Assembly (NCBI RefSeq): GCF_016907915.1
Contig: NZ_JAFBCW010000008.1
Coordinates: 40,541-104,540, forward strand
Source: Desulforadius tongensis
GTDB taxonomy: Bacteria > Bacillota > Desulfotomaculia > Desulfotomaculales > Desulfohalotomaculaceae
Direction: 5' to 3'
Length of the DNA stretch: 64,000 bases
The notes beneath the pieces were generated by a model that saw nothing but the letters and a program-made list of their open reading frames with translations, did not search any database and was not told the origin of the DNA. Of the stretch, positions 44,326-53,774 are shown piece by piece (within the stretch, counting starts at the first letter, position 1; each line of letters opens with the position of its first letter). The position numbers were made by a program, and so were the translations under genes.

Positions 44326-45741
44326 TTAACTCCTCTTAAAGCCCAAGGCCTTCATCAAGGCTCTGGCTTTATCCAGCGTTTCCTCATATTCCGCTTCCGG
44401 GTGGGAATCAGCAGTTATTCCGCCTCCCACTTGAAAGTAAAACTTGCCGTTCTTTTTAATAATTGTTCTGATAACTATATTTAGATCCGCCCGGCCGTCA
44501 AACCCAATATACCCCAGGGAACCCGTGTATACTCCCCTGCGCACAGGCTCTAACCTTTCTATAATTTCCATCGCTTTTATTTTAGGCGCCCCAGTGATAG
44601 ACCCGCCGGGAAAAGCGGCTTTAATCAAGTCAAAAATATCCTTATCCTTTCTCAGCCGGCCCTTAATTGTTGATACCAGGTGATATACCGTAGAGTAGGG
44701 TTCAATCCTGAAGCAGTCCTCTGTCCTTATTGAGCCAACTGCACATACCCTGCCCAGGTCGTTCCTTTCTAAATCTACAATCATTGTCAATTCCGCTTTA
44801 TCTTTAAGGCTGTTTTTAAGGGCGGTGTAGTTTTTTAAATCCTCAACTTTATTTTTCCCCCTGGGTCTTGTTCCTTTAATCGGGCAGGTTTGAACTTCCC
44901 CGTTCCGGTCCAGCTTTAAAAATCTTTCCATAGAAGAACAGATAACCTGCATTTGATCAAAGTTCAAGTAGGCGGAAAAAGGGGCCGGACTGATATCGCT
45001 GAGCCTTTTAAATATTTCATAACCGTCAGCCCCAGATGTAAGCTCAAAGCGCTGGGACAGGTTAACCTGAAATATATCGCCGCAGAGAATATGTTCCACC
45101 GCCCTGGCCACCGCCTGCCGGTATTCTCCTTTAGTAAAATTAGATTTCAAACCGCCAACTTCATATTCCCTACAGCTTTGATCTGAAATATACCCCGGTT
45201 TCAAAATACTGCTAAACCAGCTCGCCCTTTCTTCAGCCCTGGCCGCCTGGTTTTGTTCGTACGGCAGACCGGTTGAAATCAAAACGGCCCGGTTACCGGT
45301 GTTATCAACAGCTGCAACAACATCGTATAAACCAAAGGCAAAATCAGGGGTTTGCAGGTCATCTTCCGCTAAAGAAGGTATTTTTTCCAATTGTCTGCCG
45401 AAATCGTAGCTGAAATAACCCACCGCCCCGCCTGTAAAAGGTATCTCCCGGCATAAAAAATCTTGTTTATAACGCCGCATAACGTCTTTCAGCACCTGCA
45501 GCGGGTGCTCATTTACCACTTCAATCTCTTCATTAATATGGCAGTACCTGATTTTAGTAATGCCGTTTTTTGATGTTATCACAATAAACGGATCTGCCCC
45601 CAGGTATGTATATTTCCCCAGTCCTTTTACGTAAAGGCTTGTATCCAATATAAAGCTGTAGGGCATCTCCTTAATCGCTGAAAACATTTCCCGCGGGCGG
45701 CCGCTGTTATTAAGTTCAATTACCAACGGTATTTTGCTCAT
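44326..45741 (-). CDS. pabB: Aminodeoxychorismate synthase component I
   Basis: The 471-residue chorismate-using enzyme contains the anthranilate-synthase-like signature PIKGTRPRG, ELTMIVDLERNDLGRVC and the ending GGGITADSHPEAEYEETLDKA. It aminates chorismate with ammonia from PabA. Neighbours pabA and pabC, rather than trp genes, support PabB over TrpE. The ATG giving MSKIPLV has GGGTGG at 8 nt. It overlaps pabA by 26 nt, so translation is coupled. Confidence 0.9.
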   Translation of the reverse strand: MSKIPLVIELNNSGRPREMFSAIKEMPYSFILDTSLYVKGLGKYTYLGADPFIVITSKNGITKIRYCHINEEIEVVNEHPLQVLKDVMRRYKQDFLCREIPFTGGAVGYFSYDFGRQLEKIPSLAEDDLQTPDFAFGLYDVVAAVDNTGNRAVLISTGLPYEQNQAARAEERASWFSSILKPGYISDQSCREYEVGGLKSNFTKGEYRQAVARAVEHILCGDIFQVNLSQRFELTSGADGYEIFKRLSDISPAPFSAYLNFDQMQVICSSMERFLKLDRNGEVQTCPIKGTRPRGKNKVEDLKNYTALKNSLKDKAELTMIVDLERNDLGRVCAVGSIRTEDCFRIEPYSTVYHLVSTIKGRLRKDKDIFDLIKAAFPGGSITGAPKIKAMEIIERLEPVRRGVYTGSLGYIGFDGRADLNIVIRTIIKKNGKFYFQVGGGITADSHPEAEYEETLDKARALMKALGFKRS

Positions 45742-46318
45742 TCCACAAACCACCCTTAATTTTTAAAAAATTTCCCACCAGTCTTTTCCCTTCCGGGGTT
45801 AAAATTGATTCCGGGTGAAACTGAACTCCTTCCACAGTAAAAACCCGGTGACGAACACCCATAATTTCATCTTCCTTTGTCCAGGCCGAAACTATAAGTT
45901 CCTCCGGCAGCGTTTCCCGCTGAATACATAAAGAATGATACCTGCCGGCGGTAAAAGGATTAGGCAGCCCTGTATATATGGTTTTGCCATCATGAAGGAT
46001 ATTAGATTCCTTCCCGTGCATCACATTACCGGATCTCACCACCCTGCCTCCAAAGGCCTGTCCAATGGATTGGTGGCCAAGGCATACTCCCAGCACCGGA
46101 ATTTTCCCGGCAAATCTTTTAATTACCTCTATCGATATGCCGGCCTCACCGGGCCTGCCGGGCCCCGGGGATATAATTATGTGACTGGGGTTAAGCAGTT
46201 CTATTTCCGCGCATGTTATACAATCATTCCGGAAAATCTTCACCGTTTTAATAAATTCCGCCGCATATTGATAAATGTTGTATACAAACGAATCATAATT
46301 ATCAATAATAATTAACAC
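45716..46318 (-). CDS. pabA: Aminodeoxychorismate/anthranilate synthase glutamine amidotransferase component
   Basis: The 200-residue class I amidotransferase has MLIIIDNYDSFVYN at the start, the catalytic Cys in PVLGVCLGHQSIGQAFGG, and His-Glu in VQFHPESILTPEG. It supplies ammonia to PabB. In many Firmicutes one such protein serves both PabB and TrpE. The GTG start with AGGTG upstream is favoured over a GTG three codons earlier. Confidence 0.9.
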   Translation of the reverse strand: MLIIIDNYDSFVYNIYQYAAEFIKTVKIFRNDCITCAEIELLNPSHIIISPGPGRPGEAGISIEVIKRFAGKIPVLGVCLGHQSIGQAFGGRVVRSGNVMHGKESNILHDGKTIYTGLPNPFTAGRYHSLCIQRETLPEELIVSAWTKEDEIMGVRHRVFTVEGVQFHPESILTPEGKRLVGNFLKIKGGLWNEQNTVGN

Positions 46319-46441
46319 CGTTTTCACCTACTTACATATCTCACTTGACCATTAATCCCTTCCCCTTTATACTTAAAAGGTCAGGCTTTTGTCAATAATT
46401 TTACTAATATTAAAAAACATTTCCAAGAAAGAGTGATATCA

Positions 46442-47806
46442 TTGCAAAAGCAGGAAGTAAAAAGAGAGGGATTTGGAACCAGCCTGGGAGTTATCGCCGC
46501 CACCCTGGGATCGGCGGTGGGGTTGGGCAACATATGGAAATTTCCCTACATGACCGGTGAAAACGGCGGGGCAGCATTTATTTTTGTTTATTTAATAAGT
46601 ACGTTTCTTGTGGGTTTACCGGTAATGATTTCGGAATTTATCATCGGCCGCCGGGCCAACCGGGCAGCGGTGGGATCATTCAAAAAGCTGGCACCGGGCA
46701 GGCCCTGGTATTTCACCGGTATTGCCGGCATGGTTTCAGCCATTTTAATTATGGCTTTTTACACCACCGTGGCCGGTTGGGTATTTGCCTATGCTTTTAA
46801 GGCCATCACCGGCAGTTTAAATGTTACCGACGCGGAAAGCGCCAAACAGGCCTTTAACAGCCTGGCCGGCAGCGTATGGACACCCCTCATTTGGCAGTGG
46901 CTGGTGTTGGCACTGGCCAGCACCATCATTATCGGCGGGGTGCGCGGCGGTATCGAAAGAATAACCAAAACGCTGCTGCCCATTTTGTTCGTGCTGTTGC
47001 TGGTTTGTGATATTAGAGCCTTAACACTGTCCGGTGCCAGCGAAGGCCTGAAATTCCTTTTCCAACCGGATTTCAGTAAAATAACCGGGGTTACTGTTTT
47101 AATGGCGCTGGGCTTATCCTTCTTTAAACTTTCGGTGGGGGTTGGCACCATGACCACCTACGGCAGCTACATCGGTAAAAATGAAAGCCTGCCCGGCACC
47201 GCTGTCAAGGTGATGTTTTCTGACATCATTGTTTCCATCTTAGCCGGCATAGCCATATTCCCGGCGGTATTTTCCTTTGGCCTTGAACCGGAATCCGGTC
47301 CCCCGCTGTTATTTTTCACCATCCCCATGGTTTTTAACGCCATGCCTTTGGGACAGGTTTTTTTAGCGTTATTCTTTATTTTAACTTCCATCGCCACCAT
47401 CGGGGCCATGCTTTCACTGCTGGAGGTGCCGGTATCATACCTGCACGAAGAAAAAAATTGGAACAGGAAAACCGCCACCGCAGCCAGCGCCCTGGTTATT
47501 GCTGCTTTAGGCAGTACAGCAACTTTATCCTCCAGCGTGCTGGCGGATTTTAAGCTCTTTGATAAAAGCATGTTTGACCTGATGGATTTTATGTCCTCTA
47601 ACATATTGATGCCCGCAGCGGGTATTTTCATCGCCCTTTTTGCCGGTTATAAACTGGGGCCCCGGGTTGTTTACGATGAAGCCACCAACAGGGGCAGGCT
47701 GGCTAACCGGTTCTTTGTCAGCATCTACTTGTTCATAGTACGTTTTATAGCTCCCCTGGCCATCATAATTGTATTGTTAAGCGGTTTGGGAATTATAAAA
47801 CTTTAA
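46442..47806 (+). CDS. Sodium-dependent transporter, NSS (SNF) family
   Basis: The protein of about 454 residues has 11-12 helices and the Na+ site loop LGVIAATLGSAVGLGNIWKFPYMTGENGGAAF, the NSS hallmark. It imports an amino acid or related compound with sodium. The substrate is unknown. The TTG was chosen because GAAAGAG lies 8 nt upstream; a GTG at 46433 abuts that site. It is monocistronic with its own terminator. Confidence 0.87.
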   Translation: MQKQEVKREGFGTSLGVIAATLGSAVGLGNIWKFPYMTGENGGAAFIFVYLISTFLVGLPVMISEFIIGRRANRAAVGSFKKLAPGRPWYFTGIAGMVSAILIMAFYTTVAGWVFAYAFKAITGSLNVTDAESAKQAFNSLAGSVWTPLIWQWLVLALASTIIIGGVRGGIERITKTLLPILFVLLLVCDIRALTLSGASEGLKFLFQPDFSKITGVTVLMALGLSFFKLSVGVGTMTTYGSYIGKNESLPGTAVKVMFSDIIVSILAGIAIFPAVFSFGLEPESGPPLLFFTIPMVFNAMPLGQVFLALFFILTSIATIGAMLSLLEVPVSYLHEEKNWNRKTATAASALVIAALGSTATLSSSVLADFKLFDKSMFDLMDFMSSNILMPAAGIFIALFAGYKLGPRVVYDEATNRGRLANRFFVSIYLFIVRFIAPLAIIIVLLSGLGIIKL

Positions 47807-47836
47807 AATCCCCCCGCCACAGGTGTGGCGGGGGTT
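47807..47836 (+). terminator. Intrinsic terminator of the NSS transporter gene
   Basis: AAATCCCCCCGCCAC pairs with GTGGCGGGGGTTT around AGGT. The stem is strong and GC-rich, and ends TTTAG. Confidence 0.83.
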
Positions 47837-47966
47837 TAGTATTCATAAAGAAAGTGCAAATAATATACAAAAAAGGAAAATTGAGAATATTTGTAGAAAA
47901 TAACAAGAGGCTTTACCGCCGTCACCTGATAAAACATGTATTGGTTGAACTTCTGGAGGGACAAGC

Positions 47967-50423
47967 ATGTGCCATTCTGTATTTTCTTTAATAAAGAGTA
48001 AAATAAATCTACCGGAGATAGAAGAAAACATTCAAAAAATGGCTGAAATGCTGCTGACAACCCTGGACATGCGGGATAAAACCACAGGCCAGCACTGCCG
48101 TGCTGTGGCTCTTTACTCCGTAGCCATCGGCTCCGTTTTAGAACTAAAAAATGACGACATAAAAACCCTTTATATCGCCGGCCTGTTTCATGATGTGGGT
48201 AAATTCGGTGTTGCTGAAGAAATACTTTTTAAACCGGGCAAACTCACTGCTGAAGAAATGGAATCAGTTAAAATCCACTCCTTAAGAAGCGCCGACATAG
48301 TCAGAAACATTACCTCCGATGAAGAATTGGCCTACATCATCGAGTGCCATCACGAACGTTTTGACGGCAGCGGCTATCCCCATGGCTTAAAAGGTGAAGA
48401 CATTCCCCTGTTTTCCCGCATAATCACCGTTGCCGACGCCTTTGACGCCATGACTGCCAAGCGCTGCTATAAAAAATCACTCACCCTGGATAACGCCGTT
48501 TTAGAACTAAAAAACTTGAGTTTTTCCCAGTTTGATCCTTCAATTGTTAACGCTTTTATTAACTGGTTAGATAATCAGAAACTGCTGGGCGCAGAAAAGA
48601 TGGCGGAAAAAGTCATCACCACCAACGCTGCCGCGGGGGAACAAGACATATCCCGGGTTAAACAGGGGTTGGCCTGGGTTAAATCCGGCACCGTTTACGT
48701 AAAAGACCCCGAAGAAGGTTACCCCAAAGCCACCATTTACCCCCGTGCCGAAATACAAATATTTGTAAACGGAAAAGAAATCAATGCCCCGTTTAAAGTA
48801 AGCGCCGCAGACGGTATAGAAATACGGGCCGTTGAAAAAAATGAACCGGGCCAGGTAAAAATCCGCACTTCCAAAGATAAACTTACTGCATACTTGGATA
48901 TCAAAGCAGCCAGCATAACCACATATCAGCTGCTGGATACAGAGCCAACCAACAACCTAAAAATCAAGGTGCAGCCAAAAGAGACCCTAATGTCACCCGC
49001 TTCCTTCAACGATATTGTAAAGCTGTTGGAACAAAACAACATTAAATACGGCATTGATTACAACATCATCAGGAAGGTGGTTGATTTTCCCCACAACGGC
49101 TCGGTAAAGGTAGCCAGAGGACAGGCCCCCACCCCACCCCAAGACGGCCGAATAAAGCTGTTCTTTGAAGAAACCGGTTTTAACAGCCACGCTGCAGACG
49201 ATAAAAACAACATCGACTTTAAGGAAATTAACAAAATACCCACCGTAGATGTTGGAGAACCGCTGGCTTTAAACCAGCTTCCGAAATACGGGAACCCGGG
49301 CAAAGCCGTTGACGGCGAGCTCATCATGCCCAGAGAGCCGGTGGAATATAACCTTTTGGCAGGTAAAGGAACCCAAATTGTTGAAGACGGCACCAAAGCC
49401 ATCGCGGTAATAGAAGGCATGCCGAAAGTATTAAAGTCAGGCAAAACCTGGACTGTTACCGTTGATTCCATGCTGCTGCACCCGGGCGACGTAAATATGA
49501 GTACCGGCAATATACGCTTTCAAGGAAGTGTACAGATTGTCGGCAGCGTGGACAGCGACATGAGTGTAAGTGCCAGCGGTGATATACTGGTTAACAATTT
49601 GGTCACCGGCAGCAGTATAACCGCCGGTTCCAACATTGTCATTAAGGGTAATGTAGTTAACAGCAATCTGGTGGCCGGAGGATTTGAAGTTATAGCTAAA
49701 GATCTGCAGCCGCTTTTACTTCAACTGCACCGCTACCTGGATCAGATATACAGCACGGCAAAAGATATTTACAAACACATTCCCCGTACCAAATCAGTAC
49801 GGTTGGGAAATATACTATCTTTACTTAAAGAGAAAAATTTAAAGAAAAACTTTGCCTATGTAAACACCGTTTATAAAGCAATGAAAAAATACGATTTAAA
49901 ACTGCTGGGCACCCTTGAAAACACATTGTCCGGCAGTATCAACAAACTGCTGGGCGCTAATTTGAACCAGTTTAACAAACTGGAAGAATTTAAATCTGTG
50001 ATGGACAACCTTAAATCGGTTACGGAATATATTTCGGCAGTGGAAAAAGTACCAAGCTCAATCAACCTTACATGCTCACTTAACTGCTGTATAAAGTGTT
50101 CCGGCAGTGTTTACGTAAAAGGCCCCGGATGTTTTAACACCGAAATCACCTGCGGCGGCGGGGTAGAAATAGACGGCGTTTTTAGAGGAGGGTATATTGA
50201 TGCCAAAAACGATGTACAGATAGGTGAAGCCGGTTCAAAAATGGGAACCAAAACCGTTATCAGCGTTCCGGCAGGTAAAAGAATAAGAATAGGTACCGCC
50301 TACCCGGGTACCACAATTAAAATTGGCAAACAGGCCATAATTATAAACGAAACAAACAGCTTAACCAACGTAGAATATTACTTAAATAAAGAAGGTACAT
50401 TAAAAATGAAATCCACTTCTTAA
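47967..50423 (+). CDS. HD-GYP phosphodiesterase fused to FapA/DUF342 domain
   Basis: This 818-residue cytosolic fusion has an N-terminal HD-GYP domain (about 20-190) with HCRAVALYS, LFHDVGKFGVAEEILFKPG, HHERFDGSGYPHGLKGEDIP and DAFDAMTAKR, all metal and GYP residues intact. A linker follows, then a DUF342/FapA-like beta-rich region (about 350-800) with the family motifs VKVARGQAPTPPQDGRIKLFFEE, VDVGEPLALNQLPKYGNPGKAVDGE, and GDVNMSTGNIRFQGSVQIVGSVDSDM, before a coiled-coil stretch and a parallel beta-helix-like end. FapA domains occur in flagellar or polar-localisation proteins. The union with HD-GYP suggests c-di-GMP turnover tethered to a scaffold. TTCTGGAGGG precedes the ATG. Confidence 0.87.
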   Translation: MCHSVFSLIKSKINLPEIEENIQKMAEMLLTTLDMRDKTTGQHCRAVALYSVAIGSVLELKNDDIKTLYIAGLFHDVGKFGVAEEILFKPGKLTAEEMESVKIHSLRSADIVRNITSDEELAYIIECHHERFDGSGYPHGLKGEDIPLFSRIITVADAFDAMTAKRCYKKSLTLDNAVLELKNLSFSQFDPSIVNAFINWLDNQKLLGAEKMAEKVITTNAAAGEQDISRVKQGLAWVKSGTVYVKDPEEGYPKATIYPRAEIQIFVNGKEINAPFKVSAADGIEIRAVEKNEPGQVKIRTSKDKLTAYLDIKAASITTYQLLDTEPTNNLKIKVQPKETLMSPASFNDIVKLLEQNNIKYGIDYNIIRKVVDFPHNGSVKVARGQAPTPPQDGRIKLFFEETGFNSHAADDKNNIDFKEINKIPTVDVGEPLALNQLPKYGNPGKAVDGELIMPREPVEYNLLAGKGTQIVEDGTKAIAVIEGMPKVLKSGKTWTVTVDSMLLHPGDVNMSTGNIRFQGSVQIVGSVDSDMSVSASGDILVNNLVTGSSITAGSNIVIKGNVVNSNLVAGGFEVIAKDLQPLLLQLHRYLDQIYSTAKDIYKHIPRTKSVRLGNILSLLKEKNLKKNFAYVNTVYKAMKKYDLKLLGTLENTLSGSINKLLGANLNQFNKLEEFKSVMDNLKSVTEYISAVEKVPSSINLTCSLNCCIKCSGSVYVKGPGCFNTEITCGGGVEIDGVFRGGYIDAKNDVQIGEAGSKMGTKTVISVPAGKRIRIGTAYPGTTIKIGKQAIIINETNSLTNVEYYLNKEGTLKMKSTS

Positions 50424-50427
50424 ATAA

Positions 50428-50458
50428 AAAAGGTGGTTTTTCTGCCGAACCACCTTTT
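50428..50458. terminator. Bidirectional terminator between the HD-GYP/FapA gene and bioB
   Basis: AAAAGGTGGTT/AACCACCTTTT is a perfect 11-bp stem with A/T runs on both sides, between convergent stop codons. Confidence 0.83.
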
Positions 50459-50460
50459 AC

Positions 50461-51429
50461 TTAATATTCCAGCCCCATATCCTTTATCATTCGCAAATCC
50501 TGGGTTATAGATCTTCCATAAGTTGTCAGGTAATCACCTATTATAGAAGCATTAATTCCGGCCATGAATCCCATAGCCTGCAAATCCCTTAAACCGGGTA
50601 TTCTCCCCCCGGCAAAGCGTATTAATTTAGCAGGCATCACAAAGCGAAAAATGGCTATTGTTTTTAAAATTTCCAAGGGAGACAAAACTACTTGGTTCGC
50701 CAGCGGGGTTCCCCGGATGGGATTTAATATGTTCACCGGCACAGAATGCACATCCAGGCTCCTGATTTCAAAAGCCATTTCCAGGCGCTGTTCGGCGGTT
50801 TCTCCCATAGAAATAACACCGCCGCAGCAGACTTTCATTCCCGCTTTTTTTACCGCCTCAATTGTCCTCAATCTGTCTTCATAAGAATGGGTGGTGCAAA
50901 TTTTAGGAAAAAAACTGCGGCTGGTTTCAACATTATGGTGATACATTGTCACCCCCACACCGGCCAACCGCCGGGCCATTTGCTGATTAATTACCCCCAG
51001 CGAGGCACATAATTTAATTTTTGTTTTTGATCGTATCTCGGCAAAAATATTTAATATTTCAGCAAACTCCTCTGCGCTGGGACCATAACCACTGTTAACC
51101 AGCGAAAACCGGTGTGCCCCTTTATTTTCCATTTCAACAGCTTTGGCCACAATTTCAGCCCGATTTAAAGAGCTGTTTTCTTTAATCACCGCTTTGTGGT
51201 GAACCGACTGGGCGCAAAAGGCACAGTCTTCAGAACACCCGCCAACTTTACCTGCAGCAATGGAACACAACTCAACCTTATTACCGGTAAATTTTTTTCT
51301 AATTCTGTTCGCCGCCACCAATAATTCGTAAATATCATCACCTTCAACAGCCAGCAGCTCTTTTGCTTCCTCAAAGCACAATAACTCCCCACGCAGAACC
51401 TTAGTGCTCAATTCCTCAATAACGGACAA
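50461..51429 (-). CDS. bioB: Biotin synthase
   Basis: The 322-residue radical-SAM enzyme inserts sulfur into dethiobiotin. The SAM cluster is in CSEDCAFCAQS (C-x3-C-x2-C), followed by the NxGYGPS segment, HHNVETSRSFF, and the C-terminal GRIPGLRDLQAMGFMAGINASIIGDYLTT. The TTG start has GGGAAGG upstream. It is preceded by a BirA-type operator and is transcribed alone, so the other bio genes lie elsewhere. Confidence 0.95.
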   Translation of the reverse strand: MSVIEELSTKVLRGELLCFEEAKELLAVEGDDIYELLVAANRIRKKFTGNKVELCSIAAGKVGGCSEDCAFCAQSVHHKAVIKENSSLNRAEIVAKAVEMENKGAHRFSLVNSGYGPSAEEFAEILNIFAEIRSKTKIKLCASLGVINQQMARRLAGVGVTMYHHNVETSRSFFPKICTTHSYEDRLRTIEAVKKAGMKVCCGGVISMGETAEQRLEMAFEIRSLDVHSVPVNILNPIRGTPLANQVVLSPLEILKTIAIFRFVMPAKLIRFAGGRIPGLRDLQAMGFMAGINASIIGDYLTTYGRSITQDLRMIKDMGLEY

Positions 51430-51467
51430 CTGCTACCTTCCCTTCTTATATACCATTTAACATATTA

Positions 51468-51495
51468 GTTAACCATTATTTAAATACCGGTTAAC
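51468..51495 (-). promoter_or_regulatory. BirA-type biotin operator
   Basis: GTTAACC and GGTTAAC half-sites are separated by 14 bp, as in Firmicute BirA operators (GTTAACC-N14/15-GGTTAAC). It lies about 40 bp upstream of bioB and should repress it when biotin is sufficient. Confidence 0.83.
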
Positions 51496-51536
51496 ATATT
51501 ATATATCAGCTGTCATTAAAAAGTAAATATTGAAAA

Positions 51537-51570
51537 AAGCGATCTTTGACCCGCCCATCAAAGACCGCTT
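51537..51570 (-). terminator. Terminator of the small-peptide gene
   Basis: AAGCGATCTTTGA and TCAAAGACCGCTT pair with one mismatch. The minus strand continues into a U-run (the complement of GAAAAAA at 51532-51538). It lies 30 bp downstream of the 26-codon frame. Confidence 0.75.
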
Positions 51571-51600
51571 TAACTATCTCCCCGTACCGTTGCATACCGG

Positions 51601-51681
51601 TTAGTTATCAAACTTCATCACACCAAAAATAATAAACGGTAAACTAAGAATGAAAATCACCCACAGCAATCCGGCATCCAT
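51601..51681 (-). CDS. Small membrane peptide, 26 aa
   Basis: On the minus strand, AGGGGAGGTGAATAAAATA precedes an ATG that opens a 26-codon frame. It begins MDAGLLWVIFILSLPFIIFG and ends VMKFDN, forming one hydrophobic helix with a short polar tail. The ribosome site is among the strongest in this window, and a terminator follows. The family was not recognised; size and layout recall KdpF- or CydX-like accessory peptides. It is too short for most gene callers. Confidence 0.72.
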   Translation of the reverse strand: MDAGLLWVIFILSLPFIIFGVMKFDN

Positions 51682-51921
51682 TATTTTATTCACCTCCCCT
51701 TTTTATTTTAATTCTATCACAAAATTATAAAAACCTGCCAAACAATCATTAATTTTCGGTATTTTCTAATTGTTGAAAAATGTTGTATTTTTATTGTTCC
51801 TATATTTTCTATTATTTTTTTATTGTAATTTGCAGAAAAATACTGTATATTGTGTACCGGGGGGGGTCCTATTTAACTGAGCTATCAATAAACTAATATT
51901 AACGGGGGGAGAAAATAAACC

Positions 51922-53106
51922 ATGAAAAAACCCGGACTTCTTACCAGGCTGATTATTGGTCTTATCAGCGGTATACTAATTGGTTATTTATCTAAAGAAG
52001 TTTTTCAATTTGATTTTTTTGTTAAATTTTTGGCCACCTTCAACGGTATCTTTGGCAACTTCTTAAATTACGCTATTCCTTTGATTATTATCGCCTTTGT
52101 GGCTCCCGGTATTGCAGAGCTCGGTAGAGGGGCCGGACGTCTTTTAGGTCTGACCACCCTCTTAGCATATGGCTCTACAATAGTAGCAGGAACATTTGCT
52201 TTTTTTGTGGGTTCCGCCTTACTGCCCAAGATCATTAACGCTGCCGGCGGACATGCTTCTAACCCGGAAGAAGCACTGCTAAAAGGATTTTTCCAGGTGG
52301 ACATGCCTCCCATTATGGGTGTTATGACGGCCTTAATTACCGCCTTCCTGCTCGGCTTGGGTATGGCGGTTATTAACAGTAAAGCTCTGTACGAAGTATC
52401 AAAGGATTTTCAAAAAATAATTGAAAAAGTAATTCAGTCAGTTATCATTCCTTTATTACCTTTTCACATCGCCGGTATTTTTGCCAATATGACTTACGGC
52501 GGTGAAGTTGCCAGAATAATGAAGATTTTCGGTATCGTTTTCGCCATTATCATTATCAGCCACATTGTAATAATACTAACGCAGTATACGATTGCCGGTA
52601 CTGTGGCCAAGAAAAATCCCATCAAAGCCCTTAAAAATATGATACCGGCATATTTTACCGCTATTGGTACACAGTCTTCCGCAGCTACCATTCCGGTTAC
52701 CCTGCGTTCTGCCAAAAACAACGGTGTATCCAATGGTGTAGCTGACTTTGTTATTCCTCTGTGTGCCACCATCCACCTGTCAGGAAGTACCATTACCCTG
52801 ACAATGTGTGCCATGTCCGTTATGCTGATGAGCGGTGTAAGCCCGGTATTTAATGAAATTATTCCCTTTGTATTAATGTTGGGTGTTACCATGGTGGCCG
52901 CTCCCGGCGTTCCCGGCGGTGCGGTAATGGCAGCTTTAGGCCTGCTGCAGTCCATGCTGGGCTTCAGCGAAGCACAATTGGGATTAATGATCGCCCTGTA
53001 CCTTACCCAAGACAGCTTTGGTACTGCATGCAACGTTACCGGTGACGGTGCCATAGCATTAATTGTTGACAGGTTTGCTAAAGGCTCCAGTCAATCAGCA
53101 GCTTAA
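51922..53106 (+). CDS. Dicarboxylate/amino-acid:cation symporter (DAACS family)
   Basis: The 394-residue membrane protein of the glutamate/aspartate transporter family has the family helix pattern: LLTRLIIGLISGILIGY, the re-entrant loop TAIGTQSSAATIPVTLRSAKNNGVSNGVADFVIPLCATIHLSGS, and AAPGVPGGAVMAALGLLQSM. DAACS members import C4-dicarboxylates or acidic amino acids with Na+ or H+. The exact substrate is unknown. A GGGGGGAGAAA lies upstream of the ATG. Confidence 0.88.
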   Translation: MKKPGLLTRLIIGLISGILIGYLSKEVFQFDFFVKFLATFNGIFGNFLNYAIPLIIIAFVAPGIAELGRGAGRLLGLTTLLAYGSTIVAGTFAFFVGSALLPKIINAAGGHASNPEEALLKGFFQVDMPPIMGVMTALITAFLLGLGMAVINSKALYEVSKDFQKIIEKVIQSVIIPLLPFHIAGIFANMTYGGEVARIMKIFGIVFAIIIISHIVIILTQYTIAGTVAKKNPIKALKNMIPAYFTAIGTQSSAATIPVTLRSAKNNGVSNGVADFVIPLCATIHLSGSTITLTMCAMSVMLMSGVSPVFNEIIPFVLMLGVTMVAAPGVPGGAVMAALGLLQSMLGFSEAQLGLMIALYLTQDSFGTACNVTGDGAIALIVDRFAKGSSQSAA

Positions 53107-53118
53107 ACAAATAATTAA

Positions 53119-53157
53119 AAGCCGTAAGTGCGTCGCAGTAAACTTACGGCTTTTTTT
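53119..53157 (+). terminator. Intrinsic terminator of the DAACS symporter gene
   Basis: AAGCCGTAAG and CTTACGGCTT pair around about 14 nt, followed by TTTTTTT. A classic intrinsic terminator. Confidence 0.87.
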
Positions 53158-53190
53158 ATAAATAAAAGGCAGGGTTTCCGGCCCCCAGCG

Positions 53191-53556
53191 TTAATCAGCA
53201 CTGCTTCCGGGCAGTAATTTTCTCTTCATCCTTTCAAAATAATTCTTCCCCGGCCTGTATTTATTAGGCTCAATTAAAAGTTCTTTGTCGCCGTCTTTCT
53301 TCCAATACCGTTTCTCCCCGTCCATTTCCATGTATACTTCCCGGACATCTCTACCGGTGCTGTCAGTTTCCCGCCGGGCATAAAACCGAAACGTTCTCGC
53401 AGGAGCATCATTTCTAAAGAAATTTTTCTCTAACGGCAGCATCTCCTGCTCATCAAAAATACTGTTTAAGGAACGGTTAATACTAGAGAACATACTTCTA
53501 TGAAGTTTCTCCATCGATGCTTCTATTTCCCGCATCACTTTCCACATTTCATCCAT
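53191..53556 (-). CDS. Hypothetical protein, 121 aa
   Basis: The family is not recognised. The protein is highly charged, with a helical N-terminal half (MDEMWKVMREIEASMEKLHRSM) and a basic C-terminus (RPGKNYFERMKRKLLPG). The start ATG has GGGAGG at about 10 nt. An ATG three codons earlier lies 1 nt from that site. There is no signal peptide. It faces the DAACS terminator and stands alone. Confidence 0.6.
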   Translation of the reverse strand: MDEMWKVMREIEASMEKLHRSMFSSINRSLNSIFDEQEMLPLEKNFFRNDAPARTFRFYARRETDSTGRDVREVYMEMDGEKRYWKKDGDKELLIEPNKYRPGKNYFERMKRKLLPGSSAD

Positions 53557-53774
53557 AGAAACCATGCCTCCCTTCCTTATATTGTAAATTTATTCTGCCA
53601 TAAACCGAACCACTTTTTCAAGCTCCCAGAAAACCTTAAACAGCGCTTCTCAACCAACCACAACCTAAAATCTTGTTGAAAAATTGCCTTTTCTTAGTGC
53701 TGTAATGAATCCTGCCAGGAGCGGGTACATCATGATAATTTAACTGCAGCAAACTTTTAACGGTTATGATACTG

